Shown in pieces: positions 11,951 through 24,073 of a stretch of DNA of 64,000 nucleotides. The position numbers and the translations under genes are program-made. Each line of letters starts with the position of its first letter. The first letter of the stretch is position 1. This stretch comes from Erythrophleum ivorense (lineage: Eukaryota > Streptophyta > Magnoliopsida > Fabales > Fabaceae): assembly GCA_026724425.1 (NCBI GenBank), contig JAIUCV010000019.1, positions 15,709,847-15,773,846 of the forward strand, given 5' to 3'. The notes beneath the pieces are model-generated. The model did no database searches. It had not been told where the DNA came from and was given only the letters and a program-made list of their open reading frames with translations.

Positions 11951-13791
11951 GCATTCAAAATCCATTTCAAGAAGCATAATGGTACCATAACATAAAATCA
12001 ATGGCTATAAACATATCTCATAGTTCAAACATACACACAAGCATCTAAAGATAATCAAACATCCAAGAAATGCATGCAAGAAAGGTTAGAGAGCTACCTT
12101 ATACCAAGAAACATAATTTTTTTCCTTTGCTCTTCACTTTTCCTTCTCGGCCTCACACATACATCCAGGGGGATCTTGATTTGCTTGGTCCAGCCACACC
12201 AAATAAGACACAATTCAATCATTAGAACCAATTTTAGCTTTATATAAACTCTATACAAGCTTACTTTATCTTATGCCATTAATATGGTTCCATATAAGGG
12301 CACAATGAAGCAACTCCTAGGATTCATGATCTTAGCTCCACTTTCTCATTCAATATAGGTCATATGACTCCATTTAAACTTATTAGAGTCATCATAGGTT
12401 TAATTCAAGAAGCCAAATATTAGGTCGCTTCTTTATGTCCATAAAGGGATCCTAACTTCCATCTTATAAACCATGGCTTTGAAATTCAAACCAATGGTTT
12501 CTTTAGTGTTTATTACTCATCTCTAGGCCATTCATATCCTTAGAATCAAAGAAAACTCTCCCTCGGTACTTGAATCATGCCTTGGCCAAGACATAGTATC
12601 CAAGGAGTTCCCATGGAGTTTGCTTAGTGTTTTTTAGGTTATTGGCATTTGTGAAGCTTCCTAGATGTCTTCTAAACTAATACATACTTTTACATAAGCT
12701 AAATAATCCTTAGAAAGCTTTAAAATTGGCTAGTGCACTAAGAACCCTAAGTCTCATAACTTAATTTCTAATACTTTTCTTTTAAATCTAATTATATATT
12801 CTTATTCCTCATGCTTGATAACCCTTGTCTCTACCTTGTTTTAGCTTGAATTCCTTCCCTATTGAATGGGCCTAGGTCTAGTCGAACAAGGACTCAAAAA
12901 GAACAAGCCAAGGGATGCATGAAGGCTATTGAATTTTATCTTATTTTAAAGCTTTTTCAAGGAGCTTTCACTTACTTCTAGCTTTTCTTTCTAGTTCTAA
13001 CTTTCTCCTACTAAACCAACTATAAATCAGTCCCAATTTAGTTATTAAAACCATGGGAGAAAAGAGGAGAAAAAGGAAAAGATGATTGGTGAAGAAGACA
13101 TAAAAAACCATGGATTCTTATCCCTTTTGCTAGGTTTCTCTCCTTCTTCCCTCTTTCTTGTGCACCACTTGAGACTACCTTAGATTCTATTTTAGAGTAG
13201 ATGGAAGTCGACTAGAAGAAGGAAGGAGAAGGGAATGTGGTTTTAAGAAGCTAGGGGGCTCATTTAACACTTCTTTAATATTACAATTTAGTCCTTCTTC
13301 TTGGTTTCTTCCATTTGAGCTCATTTTAACTCTTTTTTGAGAATTGTCTTTTCCATTATAGAATTTAGGCTTTCTAATTCATAAAATAACTTTGATTTCA
13401 CCCAAATTTGATTAAAAACCTTCATCAACAAATTGGTCAAAGTTTTGGTCAACTAAAACTCTAAAATGTAAACTGGAGGGATTTAAACCATTCTAGATGT
13501 TTTTATGATTTTTAAGGCCTTCGAAAACCTTGAAAAACTCAAATTTTCCATTTTAAGATCCCTCCTTTGCTTTTTCTAAAAGTTACCCAAAATTACAAAA
13601 ATGCCACTGCTTTTTTGTCTAATTTTGTTCAGCTATTTTAGCTCTAGTTTCTAGGCACTTTTAGCCTTGTATCCCCATTTTTAAATATCTATATTATCAT
13701 TCTAATTTTATTTGGCCTTTAATCATTCCATTTAGGAGACTTCCTTTTATAATATGCTTAGTTTTAGACTTTTAGAATAACAGGCATTACA

Positions 13792-14281
13792 TTTATCATA
13801 TTTCACATTAAGTTATCATCAAGTTAAAGTCATTAAACCTCTTATAGGGTTTGTCACCAAGTTCATCTAGTCAAAATATTACTTTTAGGCTCGATCGTAA
13901 AACCATTACATGCAAAAATATATAGTAAAAAGAGGGTCACATGACTTCTATAGTCTGACATCAAGTTTATAATATAGTTGAAGGGCAAATAAAGCTTACA
14001 CATCTTCATCAATAGTTGTCCACTTCGTGCTCACAATCATTTAGACTAGCCTTATGCCAAGCATTTCCATATAGGCCCACTTTATCTCTATAGTGAACTT
14101 GATGGTTGACATTGCTGCAATTAAGATCTAAACACATTACCATAACATTTGAAAAGTATATAATTCTAAGTAAGACAATATGATTTTAAAAACTAGTGAT
14201 GGCTAAGCTACCACACTGTAAACAACATTTTTCATTACCTTTTTCTATCTAAGACAACTAGCAGTATATTAGCAAGTAGAG
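13792..14281. other. Old target sequence, piece 1, no gene seen
   Basis: About 490 bp match none of the LTR families in this window. The piece ends in TAGAG, the TSD of the solo LTR F1-d, and continues at 18005 on its other side. There is no open frame of note. I infer it is part of the older locus into which the elements jumped, but it could itself be a decayed repeat. Confidence 0.5.
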
Positions 14282-14873
14282 TGTAATATCCGATTCTCCG
14301 AAAACCAGAGAAAATGTGAGAAATGTAACGTACGGTTTCTCCATAAACGAACAAAATTCACCAAATACAAAAGGAAGTCCCCCAAGATGATGTAGTTAAG
14401 GTCTTAAAAAATTTGGGAAGTATTCTAGACTCCTAAAACTGAGGATCCCAGGCTCAGAAGGAAAGAAAAATGGAGCTAGAATGAAGAAACAATTTCTTAC
14501 GAAAAGCCTACTAAACATAATGGCATTTTTGTAATTTTGGGCAATTTTGGAATTCACACAGGAGGGCTTTTTAAATGAAAATTTTGAGTTCTCCAGGGTT
14601 CTCAGAGGCCCTGAAAACCATGGAAAGCCTTGGGACAGTTAAATCCCCTTCGGTGGACGTTTTCTAACGTCTGTGTACCCGAACTTTGACAGATCCGTTC
14701 GGAAAGGTTTTAGCTCCGATTTGAGTGATTCCAAAGGTATTTTCCTTAATTGAGAACCTAAATTTTATAATGGAAAAGAAGGTTCTAAAAAAGGAGTTAA
14801 AATAAAGGAGAAACAAAAATATAAAGTATAAAGGGAAAAATTAAAATTTTTGAAAAAGTCCTTTTACCCTAAC

Positions 14874-14883
14874 TATATATAGG
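14874..14883 (+). promoter_or_regulatory. TATA box of LTR F1-d
   Basis: TATATATAGG lies between the U3 block and a purine-rich leader, at the same place as in the other family 1 LTRs. A donor-like GTATG follows about 120 bp downstream. Confidence 0.65.
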
Positions 14884-16199
14884 TGGTGCCTCACACTTGC
14901 CCTCATTTCACTTCAGATTTTCCAGCCCCAAATCACAAGAAGAACCCTAAGGGAGAGGTGCCCAAGAGAGGAAGAAGGAGGAGGAAGAAAGCCAAGCTTA
15001 AGGTATGTTTTCATGGTGATTTTCGTTGCTTTTTCTTCATCCACACCTCCTCTCCTCCCTTCTCCTTTATTTCTTTGGATTAAAATGAGGTTTATAAATC
15101 TGATTCAAGGGAGATATTTAAGGGAAATTTCGTATTTGAAGAGAGGAGCTTGGAGAAAGCAAGATTCAAGGCAAACTAAGCAAGGAAACAAGGTAAAAAT
15201 ACATCCTATGGTAGCTATATGGAACCCCCTTTCTTTTCCATTTCGACCTACACTAAGAACCCTAGGAAGATCTGATTTTCAAGCCCAACCAAGCATGATT
15301 CTTAGGTATTTGATGGAGAGGAATAAGAATATGCAAAGTAAATCATGAAATGGGCATTAAGATTCAAGATGCAAAACCTAGGGTTTCTAGTGCACCTTTC
15401 AAATTTTGAAATTATGTGATGCTTCCTAGGTTTAATTAAGCATACAAATGAGTTCTTGAGACACCTAAAATGCTCCCCACAAGCTTCCTCCTTCAAGAAA
15501 ACAAAGAAAACTTCATGTGGCCAAATTAATGCTTATGTCTCAGCCAAGAAGGGATCTTGTAGGTGGGGGGAGTTTTAAATTTTTCTAAGGCCATTATTGA
15601 GTCATATTTGATGAATGAAAATGAAAGGAGGCCTTGGAAAAAATTTAAAACTCATAGAAAGTGATTTGGTGTCTTAGGTTCCATATTATGACCTAAAGAA
15701 GCAACATGGTGCTAGGCCTTTTATTTTGATGATGTGATGACTCCAAGAGGCTTAAAAGGAGTCAAGAATCATATTTGAAAGGAAAAAATGAGGCCTAGAA
15801 ATTGTTTGAGAGGTGTTACTTCATTAGGTGCCAATATGGACCATAATGGAGCCTATAGAGCAATCTAGTGTTTCATCAAGTTATGTAGCCTTAGAATGTA
15901 TTTCATGAACCTAATTGGCTCCCATAAATTGTATCTAGGCCAAGGGAAACCATCTCCACCAATTTGTGGGTGTGTGGCCAAAAGAGGAGGCTTGAATTTC
16001 AAAAGAAAAGTGTGTAATTGTATGCAAGGTAGCTCTCTCCACCTTCTCTCATGCATAGATGTGTGTTTACTTTGCTTTAGAATATGCGTATGTGTATTTT
16101 CAAGCTATAAAAAGTGTGCTAACATGCTTTTATATGCTATGATTCTTGATGCCATGTTATGTTTCTAAATGAGTACATGATGCTTGTTTGAGTTTGCTT

Positions 16200-16395
16200 G
16201 AGTGTGGAGAGGCCAATAACTCTTTCCTTCGGTGAGGATGAACCAAGAACCCTTGAGCTTAGTTGAGACAAAGTAAAGAGTCTCCTAAAAGCAAAGTGGG
16301 TTCCCAAGAGTATGGTTGAGTCCAAAGCTCTCAAAGAATGGGTGAGGCAAATCCAAAATCTATGAGGAGAAGTGTGAGGCCAATCCAAACACTTG
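16200..16395 (+). repeat. Degenerate tandem array inside F1-d
   Basis: Several imperfect units contain 'gtgagg', 'ccaa' and 'agtctc'. It is less regular than the arrays in F1-a and F1-k. Confidence 0.65.
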
Positions 16396-17999
16396 GTAAG
16401 CTCTTGAATGATTTGTATGATTTTCTCATATGCCAAGTTGCTTTTAAAATGTCCATGACTTCCATATTCTCCATGTATGCATTTGTAAAGCTTGCTTTGC
16501 ATATATTATGTATGATTGAATGGGAGATGAGCTATTAGGATTCTTTGAATCTCATCCCCTTTTCTCCAATGCTCTAACATGCTAGGTGGACCAAGTAGCT
16601 ATGGCAATGGGAGCCAATAACAATGAAGATAGAAGATTGACAACCATATGCCCAGTTTTATTCTTTTTGAATCCATAATGATGCTTTACAATGTATATGA
16701 TGTTGTAAATGGTTTATGAACCTTGAGATATGTGTAAACATGACATTAAATGTATGGATATGATGTATGAGCTATAGCATCTATTTTGAGTATGTAATGC
16801 CAAAATATGAGAATTGAAAGTTTGATAAATGTGTATAAGTGGGGTTGAATAGCCAAAATGAGATGCATGAGGTTTGGGACTATTTGGGCAGCTCACATAA
16901 GTCTTAAATGTACTTTTATACTTGCCCAAAAGGTGCCAAGACCAATGGATATCCATTTGGCAACTTTGGTACCCTATATGGAGCCAAAATTGACCATTAT
17001 GGAACCCTATGTCACTTTTTAGCCAAATGAGTTAGTCTTGATTTGAGATTTGGTATGCAATTAGGTATCATTAAGATATTTTTGGGAAGCTAAAGATCAT
17101 AATTTTTGGAGGTCTACAGAATATTTGATGATTTTTCAAAGTTGGCAAAATTTATGTTTCTGGTTTGTTGCACTATTCATTTGGTCCGAAATTAAACTCT
17201 GTCACCTGAGGCACAAATTATGTTCAATTGCCATGAAATTTTATACAGAGAAACTAAATAATCACAGTGACTCATGCCAACTAGAAGCACCTTATTTGGA
17301 GGTCTAGAGATGGAAATATGAATTTTCAAAATTTCTGTCCGGTATCAGTGAATTTGCCTGACCAGAAGTATTGTTACCTCAAATTATGAGATTTGGGTTT
17401 GATGAACTCATCTAGAGATATTTTTTCTCTCTAGTTAACATCCACAGATTTTCAGATTGGTATCATTTGTATGCATTGGATTTTTGTGGAATTAATTGGA
17501 CATTTTCAAAGTTCTCTGCAGAATTCTGTGATAGTTCTAGAATTCAGTCAGACCTTTGTACTATTTTGGATGTTAAACGCCCTCTGTGATGGATGTTACG
17601 GTTTGGGTATATTTTTATGTGAAGTAGACATCCTAAGATTTCCAAAATGACCAAGATTGTATGATTTTTATTTTTATAGATTTAGTTATGATTTTCCAAA
17701 GTTTGCCCAGAAAAGAGGCTAATTCTGGCTGAGAATGAGTTCCTACTCTCCATGCTCCATTTCGGTTTCCATGAATTGTAGGCATGTTTTTGTGATGTAA
17801 ATAAGTTTTAAATATGTAATTAAACATGATGATACATAGTATGAGCTCACACGGTCCACATGACACCGATTAAAAATTTTAGTATGACGCAACGCGAATA
17901 AAACCATTATTTTCGATTCCCTTTTTATGTACCCTCATGGGAATGATGATTGTAAGGCTTATGGATAATATGAAATAAGCTAGAAATTATGGTGTTACA

Positions 18000-18357
18000 T
18001 AGAGCATACAATCGAACATGGTAAACTACACTACTGCATCACATGAATAGATGATTAAGGTATTATAAAGTAACTTACCTTGATTGTAACGTAACTTGCA
18101 CATCATAAGTACATACATCTGAATATAAAATGCTAACTAGATATATATATCTATAAAGAGAGAGAGAGAGAGAGACACACACACACACACATACACATAG
18201 ACATGTATTCATTGTATAGCTTAGAGTATCATTATCTATTTTCAACATGCCCATGTAAATCATATGCCACTTTTCATCACATTTTAAGGAGGAAACATAG
18301 TTAATCTATTTCTAAAAAGGTTAGTTATGAAAAGACTTCCATAGATACTACATTGAG
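18000..18357. other. Old target sequence, piece 2, with a compound microsatellite
   Basis: After the F1-d TSD (TAGAG, 18000-18004) unassigned AT-rich sequence continues to TTGAG (18353-18357), the left TSD of F1-e. The only structure seen is the AT/AG/AC microsatellite at 18141-18192. No gene is visible. Confidence 0.5.
18141..18192. repeat. Compound microsatellite (AT)n-(AG)n-(AC)n
   Basis: An (AT)5 run at 18141-18150, a short linker, an AG run at about 18157-18175 and an AC run to 18192. It is likely length-variable. Confidence 0.9.
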
Positions 18358-19154
18358 TGTAACACCATATTTACTAAGCTAATCTTACCTCATTTCCAAG
18401 TTCCCTTCCTTGGATCATACAAGTTTGCCAAGGAAAAAGTAATAAAAATATTCATTAAATTGCGTTACGTCATGGGTAAAATTTTTATTCAATATCTTGT
18501 GGGCCATATGGACTCATTCATCTCATTCTCATACTTAAATATATAAATACAACTCATAACCATCCAAAAAAGTGGCCTAGAACTCGTGCAAATGGATGGA
18601 ATACATAAAAACACTAGGTGTAACCTTGGCCAGAATTTCCAGCTTATTGTCATAAACTTTGAAAAATCATAACTAATTCTAGAAAAATTGAAATCATGCA
18701 TACTTTACCATTTTGGAAAGCTAAATATGTCTACTTTATAAGAAAAATAAATCTAGATGACAACAAAGGCTAATAGCCACCAAAAATTGATAGAATAATG
18801 CTAGAAGTTGACTATCATTACTGGTACTGACCTTCAATTTCAAAAATTCATATCTCTTTGCTAAGATATCCAATTGGGGTGATCTTAGTGGAAATCTCAT
18901 CATGTATAGTTTGTGAATGTAAAATTTCATGAGCATTGGACATCATTTGGCCCCTGAATGACATAACCCAAATTTCTAACCATATGAACAATTCCTGCAT
19001 CAGTTCAGTAGAAAAATATTAATTTTGGAAATTTATACTTAATTTGTAACAACCGGGAAAAAGAAAGAAGAAAAAAAAGGAAGAAGAAAGAAAAAGGAAA
19101 AGAAAAGCTGAAAATTTTCGAAGGGCTGAAAATTTTCTAAGTCTGCTAGCTACA

Positions 19155-19345
19155 GCCCGGTTATAGCGAATGTACCTGTTCGCTATAGCGAGAAATGGTC
19201 TAGCTATAGCGAGAGTGCCTTCTCGCTATAGCGAGTGCGGGCATCTCATACAAAATCCAAGGAGCTACTCGCCATAGCGAAAGTAGGGGTCTGGGACAGA
19301 TACGAGCTCGTCGTAGCGAGGGTAATGGCTCGCAGCGAGGGATAA
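19155..19345 (+). repeat. Array of palindromic GCTATAGCGA motifs in the F1-f U3
   Basis: Copies and near-copies occur at 19161-19170, 19180-19191 (TCGCTATAGCGA, a perfect palindrome), 19203-19214, 19222-19235 (CTCGCTATAGCGAG, also perfect), 19268-19283, 19306-19320 and 19328-19339. They lie upstream of the presumed transcription start, which suits protein-binding sites, but no factor is identified. Confidence 0.8.
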
Positions 19346-20059
19346 TCCGAAAAAGCGAGAAAAAAGAGGATTTGACCTATTAAAGCATCCCAATCCCTCC
19401 TTTCTTCTTCTAACCGACCCAAGCTCCTTCTAAGAGAGAGAAAAGGGCGGAGGAGAGAGAGGGAAGCCTAGAGGAGGAAGGAAGAACAAGAAAAGGTAAG
19501 AATTTCATGGCTTTTCTCTTAGAAAGCTGTTCTTCTCCCCTTGCTCTCTTTTCCTACGGTTTTAGTAGTTAAAATAGCCATGTTTTGAGCTTGGTTCAGA
19601 GGAGGGAAAGTAGAAAACCTCTCTTGAGGAAGACTAAGACTCTCATATGCCTATTCCTTCCTTGCTTCCTTTCTTGAGAAGCTTGAGAGAGGAAGGAGAG
19701 TGGGTGAACTTCTAGTGAGAGAGAGAAACCCCTAGCTTGATATGCTCAGTAGGGTTGCTAGAAAGAGACCCCTAAATTCATGAATCAAGTATTAAGAGTG
19801 TAATTCCATGTTCTTGTGTGGTTAGGCTCAAGAGGAGCACTCCCATCTAGAGGTGGTAGTGAAAGCAACAAGGGAGGAGACAAATTCAAAGAGAAAGTTT
19901 GAGATTAGCTAATAAGGTAGCTCTCTCCACCTTCTTTCATGCATAATTGTGTGTTTACATTGTCTTACTTGTGTGTATGTATGATGTGAGCCATGAGAAG
20001 TGTGTTAGCATGATGAGATGTTATGAATTGAAATGATGATTTATGTGATTGTTTTGGTT

Positions 20060-20250
20060 TGCTTGAGGAATGGAAAAGCCAATAACCTTTTAGCCAAGGT
20101 GAGGATGAGCCAAAACCCTCAAGTTGGTTGAGACAAAGTAAAGAGTCTCCCAAAAGTGAGGTTGACTCCTAAAGAGTAAGGGTTGAGTCCAAGAACCTCT
20201 TAAGAATGGGTGAGGCAAGTCCAAAATCTACAAGTGAGTGAGTGAGGCTA
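20060..20250 (+). repeat. Degenerate tandem array inside F1-f
   Basis: Imperfect units with 'gtgagg', 'ccaaaa' and 'gtctcccaaaagt' lie at the position equivalent to the other family 1 arrays. Confidence 0.6.
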
Positions 20251-21779
20251 ATCCATATACTTGGCAAGCTCCTAAATGTTATGTATGGCCTACTCACATG
20301 TTGAGAATATTTTTCTTTTATGCATGGCTAACTCACATGTTGCAAATGCTTTCATTATGATTTTATATACTAACATGCCATACATGCATGGTGAGACTTG
20401 TTTGCATGCTATGTGTGTATGATTGAATGAGAGATGAGCTATTGAGATTCTTCGAATCTCACCCCCGTTCTCCACCATCCCACATGCTAGGTGGACCAAA
20501 TGAAGCAAGAGATGGGAGCCACCAAGCTTGAAGCTAGGGAAAGCCCATGAAGAGTTTGTAAAGAATGATGTTATTATTATTTCATAGTTAGTCAAGAGAT
20601 GTAATTTAATGATATGATGTATGATGTAGCACACATGACCATTGTAAATCAATGTATTCAATATACACATATGAGAATTGAGTTCATGGTGCATGATGTA
20701 GCCAATTGGCAATGAAAAGCATGAGTTTAGCATTCTCCCATGAGTGTATGTGTTAGTGTGGAAGAGTGAGTTTTGAGAATCTGGGTTGTTAGACACTTGA
20801 GCCATGATTGATAGCCCATATGGATGCTTTCTCATGTGCTCATAGAGTCTTAGAAGTAGAAGAGGCAAATTTGAACTCTTAAAGTCATAATTAACACATG
20901 AAAGTGGCTCTTTTGCCCATGATGTCCAAGTTTGATCAAATGACCTCTCCTTGCCTTGACATTTGGCATGTGACTAGATCTTGTCTAGAAATTTTTGGGA
21001 AGCTAAAGATCAAGTCATTTGGAGGTCTATAGAATTTTCTATGATTTTTCAAAGTTGGTATCAGAAATTCGGATTTGTAGATGCACTGTTCACTTGGTCA
21101 GTTTGGAAATTATGTCGTATGAGGGGCAAACGTGGTCCAATGACTATGAAATTTTATAGACAGAACCTAGATAGTCACAGTGACTTATAGGAACTGGAAG
21201 CACCTCATTTGGGGGTCTAGAGAGGGAGATATGCAATTTCGAAGTTCCAGCCTAGAATCAGTCATCTCACCAGACCCGAAGTACTGTTTCATTGGTTTTC
21301 GGGAGTTTGGCTTGATGAACTGATCTGGAGATATTTTTTCTCTCTAGTAAACATCCACATATTTCCATAGTGATATCATTTGCAAGCATTGGATTTTTTT
21401 GGAATTAGTTAGAAATTGTCTAAGTTCATATCAGTAAACTGTGACAGTAACAGAGCTCCTCTGACCTCCAGATGGTTTCGCGTGTCAAACGCGTTATGTG
21501 TGGGATTTTATGATTTGACTATATTTTTTCCATGAAGTAGACAGTCTAAAATTTCCATAATGACCAAGATTTCATGTTTCTTATTTTTCTAGATTTAGTT
21601 ATGAATTTCTAAAGTTTGCCCAGAATTGAGGCCCAGCATGGCCGAAAATAAGCATGCATGATTCATACCAACTTTTGATTTCCATGGGCTAAGAGCATGT
21701 TTTTATGACATAAATGAGTTGTAACAATGAAATTGAATATTATGGGGAGTAGAATGAGCTCACTTGGGTCACATGACAC

Positions 21780-22473
21780 TGATGATTGTGTCGTTCAATC
21801 TCAAATAAAACTAGGAAACGAAATAAATTTTTATAGTTAATGGTGCAATCCTAGGTCATCTCCCTTGGAGTTTATGCCTTAATTTGTTTATGGAAAGGTT
21901 ATTCTAAGTATTGCTACTGAAACTTATTTTGGGGTTGAAGTGCTAGAATTTAATTGAACTAAGTTTAATTGACGAAAATTAAAAGAATTTAAAACTAAAT
22001 GAGATGAACAATTAAGAGAATATGGTAGCTAACTTTGCATTGGACTCCCGAGAATTCAATTATCCTTGCCCCTGATTTAGTTTACCAAATTTGGAATTAA
22101 TTCCTTGCTCTTTAGTGTATTCCTTATAAAGATTCTTGAATAACCATTCAAGATTCAATTTATTAATTATACAAGGAAATTGCAACCACAAGAAACCTTG
22201 AATAACTAATTAATTGAATTAAGAACAAGAACACACCTTAACCAAATTCAATTGATTAATAGAATCACATGCACAATTTACTTAAGATACTAATTGACCA
22301 ATTAGATTAATTAATTCCTCAAATAATTTGCATACAATTTCTAGTTAATTAATTCAATAACCATTGCATCAATTAACCCAAGATCAAGAGGAATTTAAAA
22401 GTAAATTGCACAATACTAATTTTGGAATTTTTATAAGCATGTGATGATTGTAATCAAAATTCCAAAATCAAAT
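21780..22473 (-). repeat. 3' LTR of the Athila-like element, truncated
   Basis: These 694 bp match 29962-30655 with about 9 differences counted by eye. The outer end (TGATGATTGTG, next to the GACAC TSD) is intact. The other 1.37 kb of the LTR, corresponding to 30656-32023 and including U3 and the TATA box, is absent, and so is a polypurine tract next to it. Matching stops after 'ccaaaatcaaat'. Confidence 0.88.
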
Positions 22474-22919
22474 GCACTAAAAAAAAAAAATGAAATGCAA
22501 TGAAAGTTCCTCACTTGGATCAGTGTTTATCACTCTACTCTTTAGTGTTTAGGGTGAAGTGTTTACTCTCAATTTCCATCATATCCAACCTTACTACCAT
22601 AAGCTTGGCAATCATCTACATCTCCACCACCAAAATCAAATGCCAATGAATGAATCAAAAGGTCTTTATTATGGTTGTAATGTGGGCTAAGGTATGAAAC
22701 AAGTGGAAAACAAACAAACAAAAAATGATGGAATTTCAAGACGCAAATTTGGATGCCAAAAAAAATCATCAAGAGCATTTAAAATAAGAATAAGGATGGA
22801 ATGCAAGTGTATCTGAAGGCCATAATTATAACAAACCAAAAGATATGCACTAAAAATACAACTTTTCTTTCCTTTTTCTTCTTCTCTCTTTTTTTTTTTC
22901 AAATGCTTTTCTTTTCCTC

Positions 22920-22950
<31 letters not shown>

Positions 22951-23731
22951 TATTTCTAACGCCCCTTTTTTTTTTTTTTGACAAGCAACAACCAATTGGC
23001 CTATAAATGATGTAGAAAATGCACCTCCATCCACCTTAACAAGATATAATGCTCTTAATAATTGAAAACATCCAAATCAAGGTAGGAAAGAAAAAAAAAT
23101 ATTCATTTGTTTGGTTTTTATGTCTAAAAGGGAAAAAGGGAATATATATATGGCTCAAAAGGGAAAGAACAAATGGAATTAACACATGTAGGATAGCTTT
23201 TTGGCTCTAGCTAAAATAAAACAGCAATGAATGCCTTAATCATTTTCATGCATGGTAAATGAATAAATGTGGCCTTGAATAAGATTTAAGCCAAGTTCTA
23301 GAGTAAAAGCAAGATAGGGGATACACACTAGAAATGAATAGATAATAGGTTCAAAACATCTCACAGGGTAAATTGACCATCATCGAATTTCATTAAAACA
23401 AGCTAATTGCCACTTAACTTGCATTCTCAATACAAGATCAATTCCTTATCAAATCAAGATATATCAAAGCTATGATCCCCTTAATACTCGCAACTTCCAT
23501 AAAAGCATCTTTTTTTTTTTACTGAAAAATAACACAAAACTTCAAGAGACTAAAAGCCTAGAAACTAGAAAAATCCATTGACCAAAACGAAACACAACAA
23601 AACAAAAAAAATTTATTTGTATCCCCCCCCACACTTAAACATTGCATTGTCCTCAATGCCATCACATAATCCAATGAACAGATAGAGACAACACAATAGA
23701 AAAGGGGAAAGGGAAAGCGTACAATCGGGTA
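22474..23731 (-). other. Noncoding tail between integrase and 3' LTR of the Athila-like element
   Basis: No gene is seen. The tail contains A/T homopolymers, an AT microsatellite at 22920-22946, and on the minus strand a run of eight G at 23630-23623 within text of the AAGTGTGGGGG type, which plant Athila/Tat elements often carry after pol and which resembles a polypurine tract. It is too short for, and shows no trace of, an env-like gene. Confidence 0.6.
22920..22946. repeat. (AT)n microsatellite
   Basis: About 13 AT units lie in the tail of the Athila-like element. Confidence 0.9.
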
Positions 23732-24049
23732 TTAGGGTGGATCATGAAGCTGGAGCTCCTCCTTGTCATCGCTTGGAACTCCTTCGTGAAAGTGCTTGAG
23801 CCGATGTCCATTAACTTTAAATTTAACTCCCGTCTGCTCATTCTGAAGCTCAACTGCACCAAAAGGGAATACATCAGAAACTATATAAGGACCTTCCCAT
23901 TTAGAACGAAGTTTGCCTGGCATAAGCTTTAAGCGAGATTTATAAAGTATGACTTTTTGGCCGACGGCAAACTCTTTCCTTGCAATCATCTTGTCATGGA
24001 ATGCCTTTGTCTTTTCTTTGTAGATTCTTGCATTATCATAGGCTTCCAA
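23732..24049 (-). pseudogene. Integrase C-terminal region, Athila-like element
   Basis: This open stretch of about 105 codons continues the integrase after an in-frame TAA at 24074-24076. It holds the conserved C-terminal module around KWEGPY, which binds DNA in gypsy integrases, and ends in the usual hydrophilic tail. It shares the frame of the fragment at 24074-24376, so only the stop separates them. It is not a separate gene. Confidence 0.8.
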
Positions 24050-24073
24050 TCTAATTTCTTCAAGCTCTTGGAG

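Larger units (their letters stand above)
7416..13791 (-). mobile_element. Family 1 5' LTR copy F1-c, split by a family 4 solo LTR
   Basis: The minus-strand LTR starts at 13791 (TGTAATGCCTG) and ends at 7416 (...TGTGACA). Removing the family 4 LTR (7939-10875 plus one 5-bp TSD) leaves about 3.43 kb, close to the other complete copies. Equivalent blocks can be followed: U3 13350-13790, leader 13000-13200, 'gagagctacc' near 12090, tandem array 11760-11950, the GAGATT/AATC inverted repeat near 11600, and the 'ggtgctcttagtgg' block split by the insertion. The PBS at 7400 identifies it as a 5' LTR. The outer flank at 13792-13796 reads TTTAT; the partner TSD should lie beyond the left window edge. 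Confidence 0.85.
14282..17999 (+). mobile_element. Family 1 solo LTR copy F1-d, complete
   Basis: This is the best uninterrupted example of the family, 3718 bp. It starts TGTAATATCC, ends GGTGTTACA, and is flanked by a perfect TSD, TAGAG, at 14277-14281 and 18000-18004. In order it holds U3 with 'cctgaaaaccatgg' (14600s), a TATA box at 14874, a purine-rich leader with AAG|GTATG at 15000, a second AAG|GTAA at 15190, 'ggtagctctctcc' at 16027, the tandem array 16200-16395, the inverted repeat near 16541, a long middle section, and 'gcaacgcg' near 17890. The ends form a short inverted repeat (TGTAA/TTACA). There is no coding capacity: open frames inside it are short and not shared between copies. 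Confidence 0.9.

Noticed and set aside
7411..13796. ATAAA and TTTAT flanking F1-c as a TSD
   Set aside because: They are reverse complements rather than direct repeats, and the left side is the internal junction to the PBS, where no TSD is expected.
14282..17999. Reading the TGTAA...TTACA units as TIR DNA transposons or MITEs
   Set aside because: The same units stand next to a tRNA-Met PBS (7400) and a polypurine tract (61161) and make 5-bp TSDs, which identifies them as LTRs. The terminal inverted repeat is only a few bases long.
20290..20868. A 192-codon minus-strand open frame inside F1-f
   Set aside because: It lies antisense across the LTR array and inverted-repeat region, has no recognisable domain, and is not kept open in the other family 1 copies.
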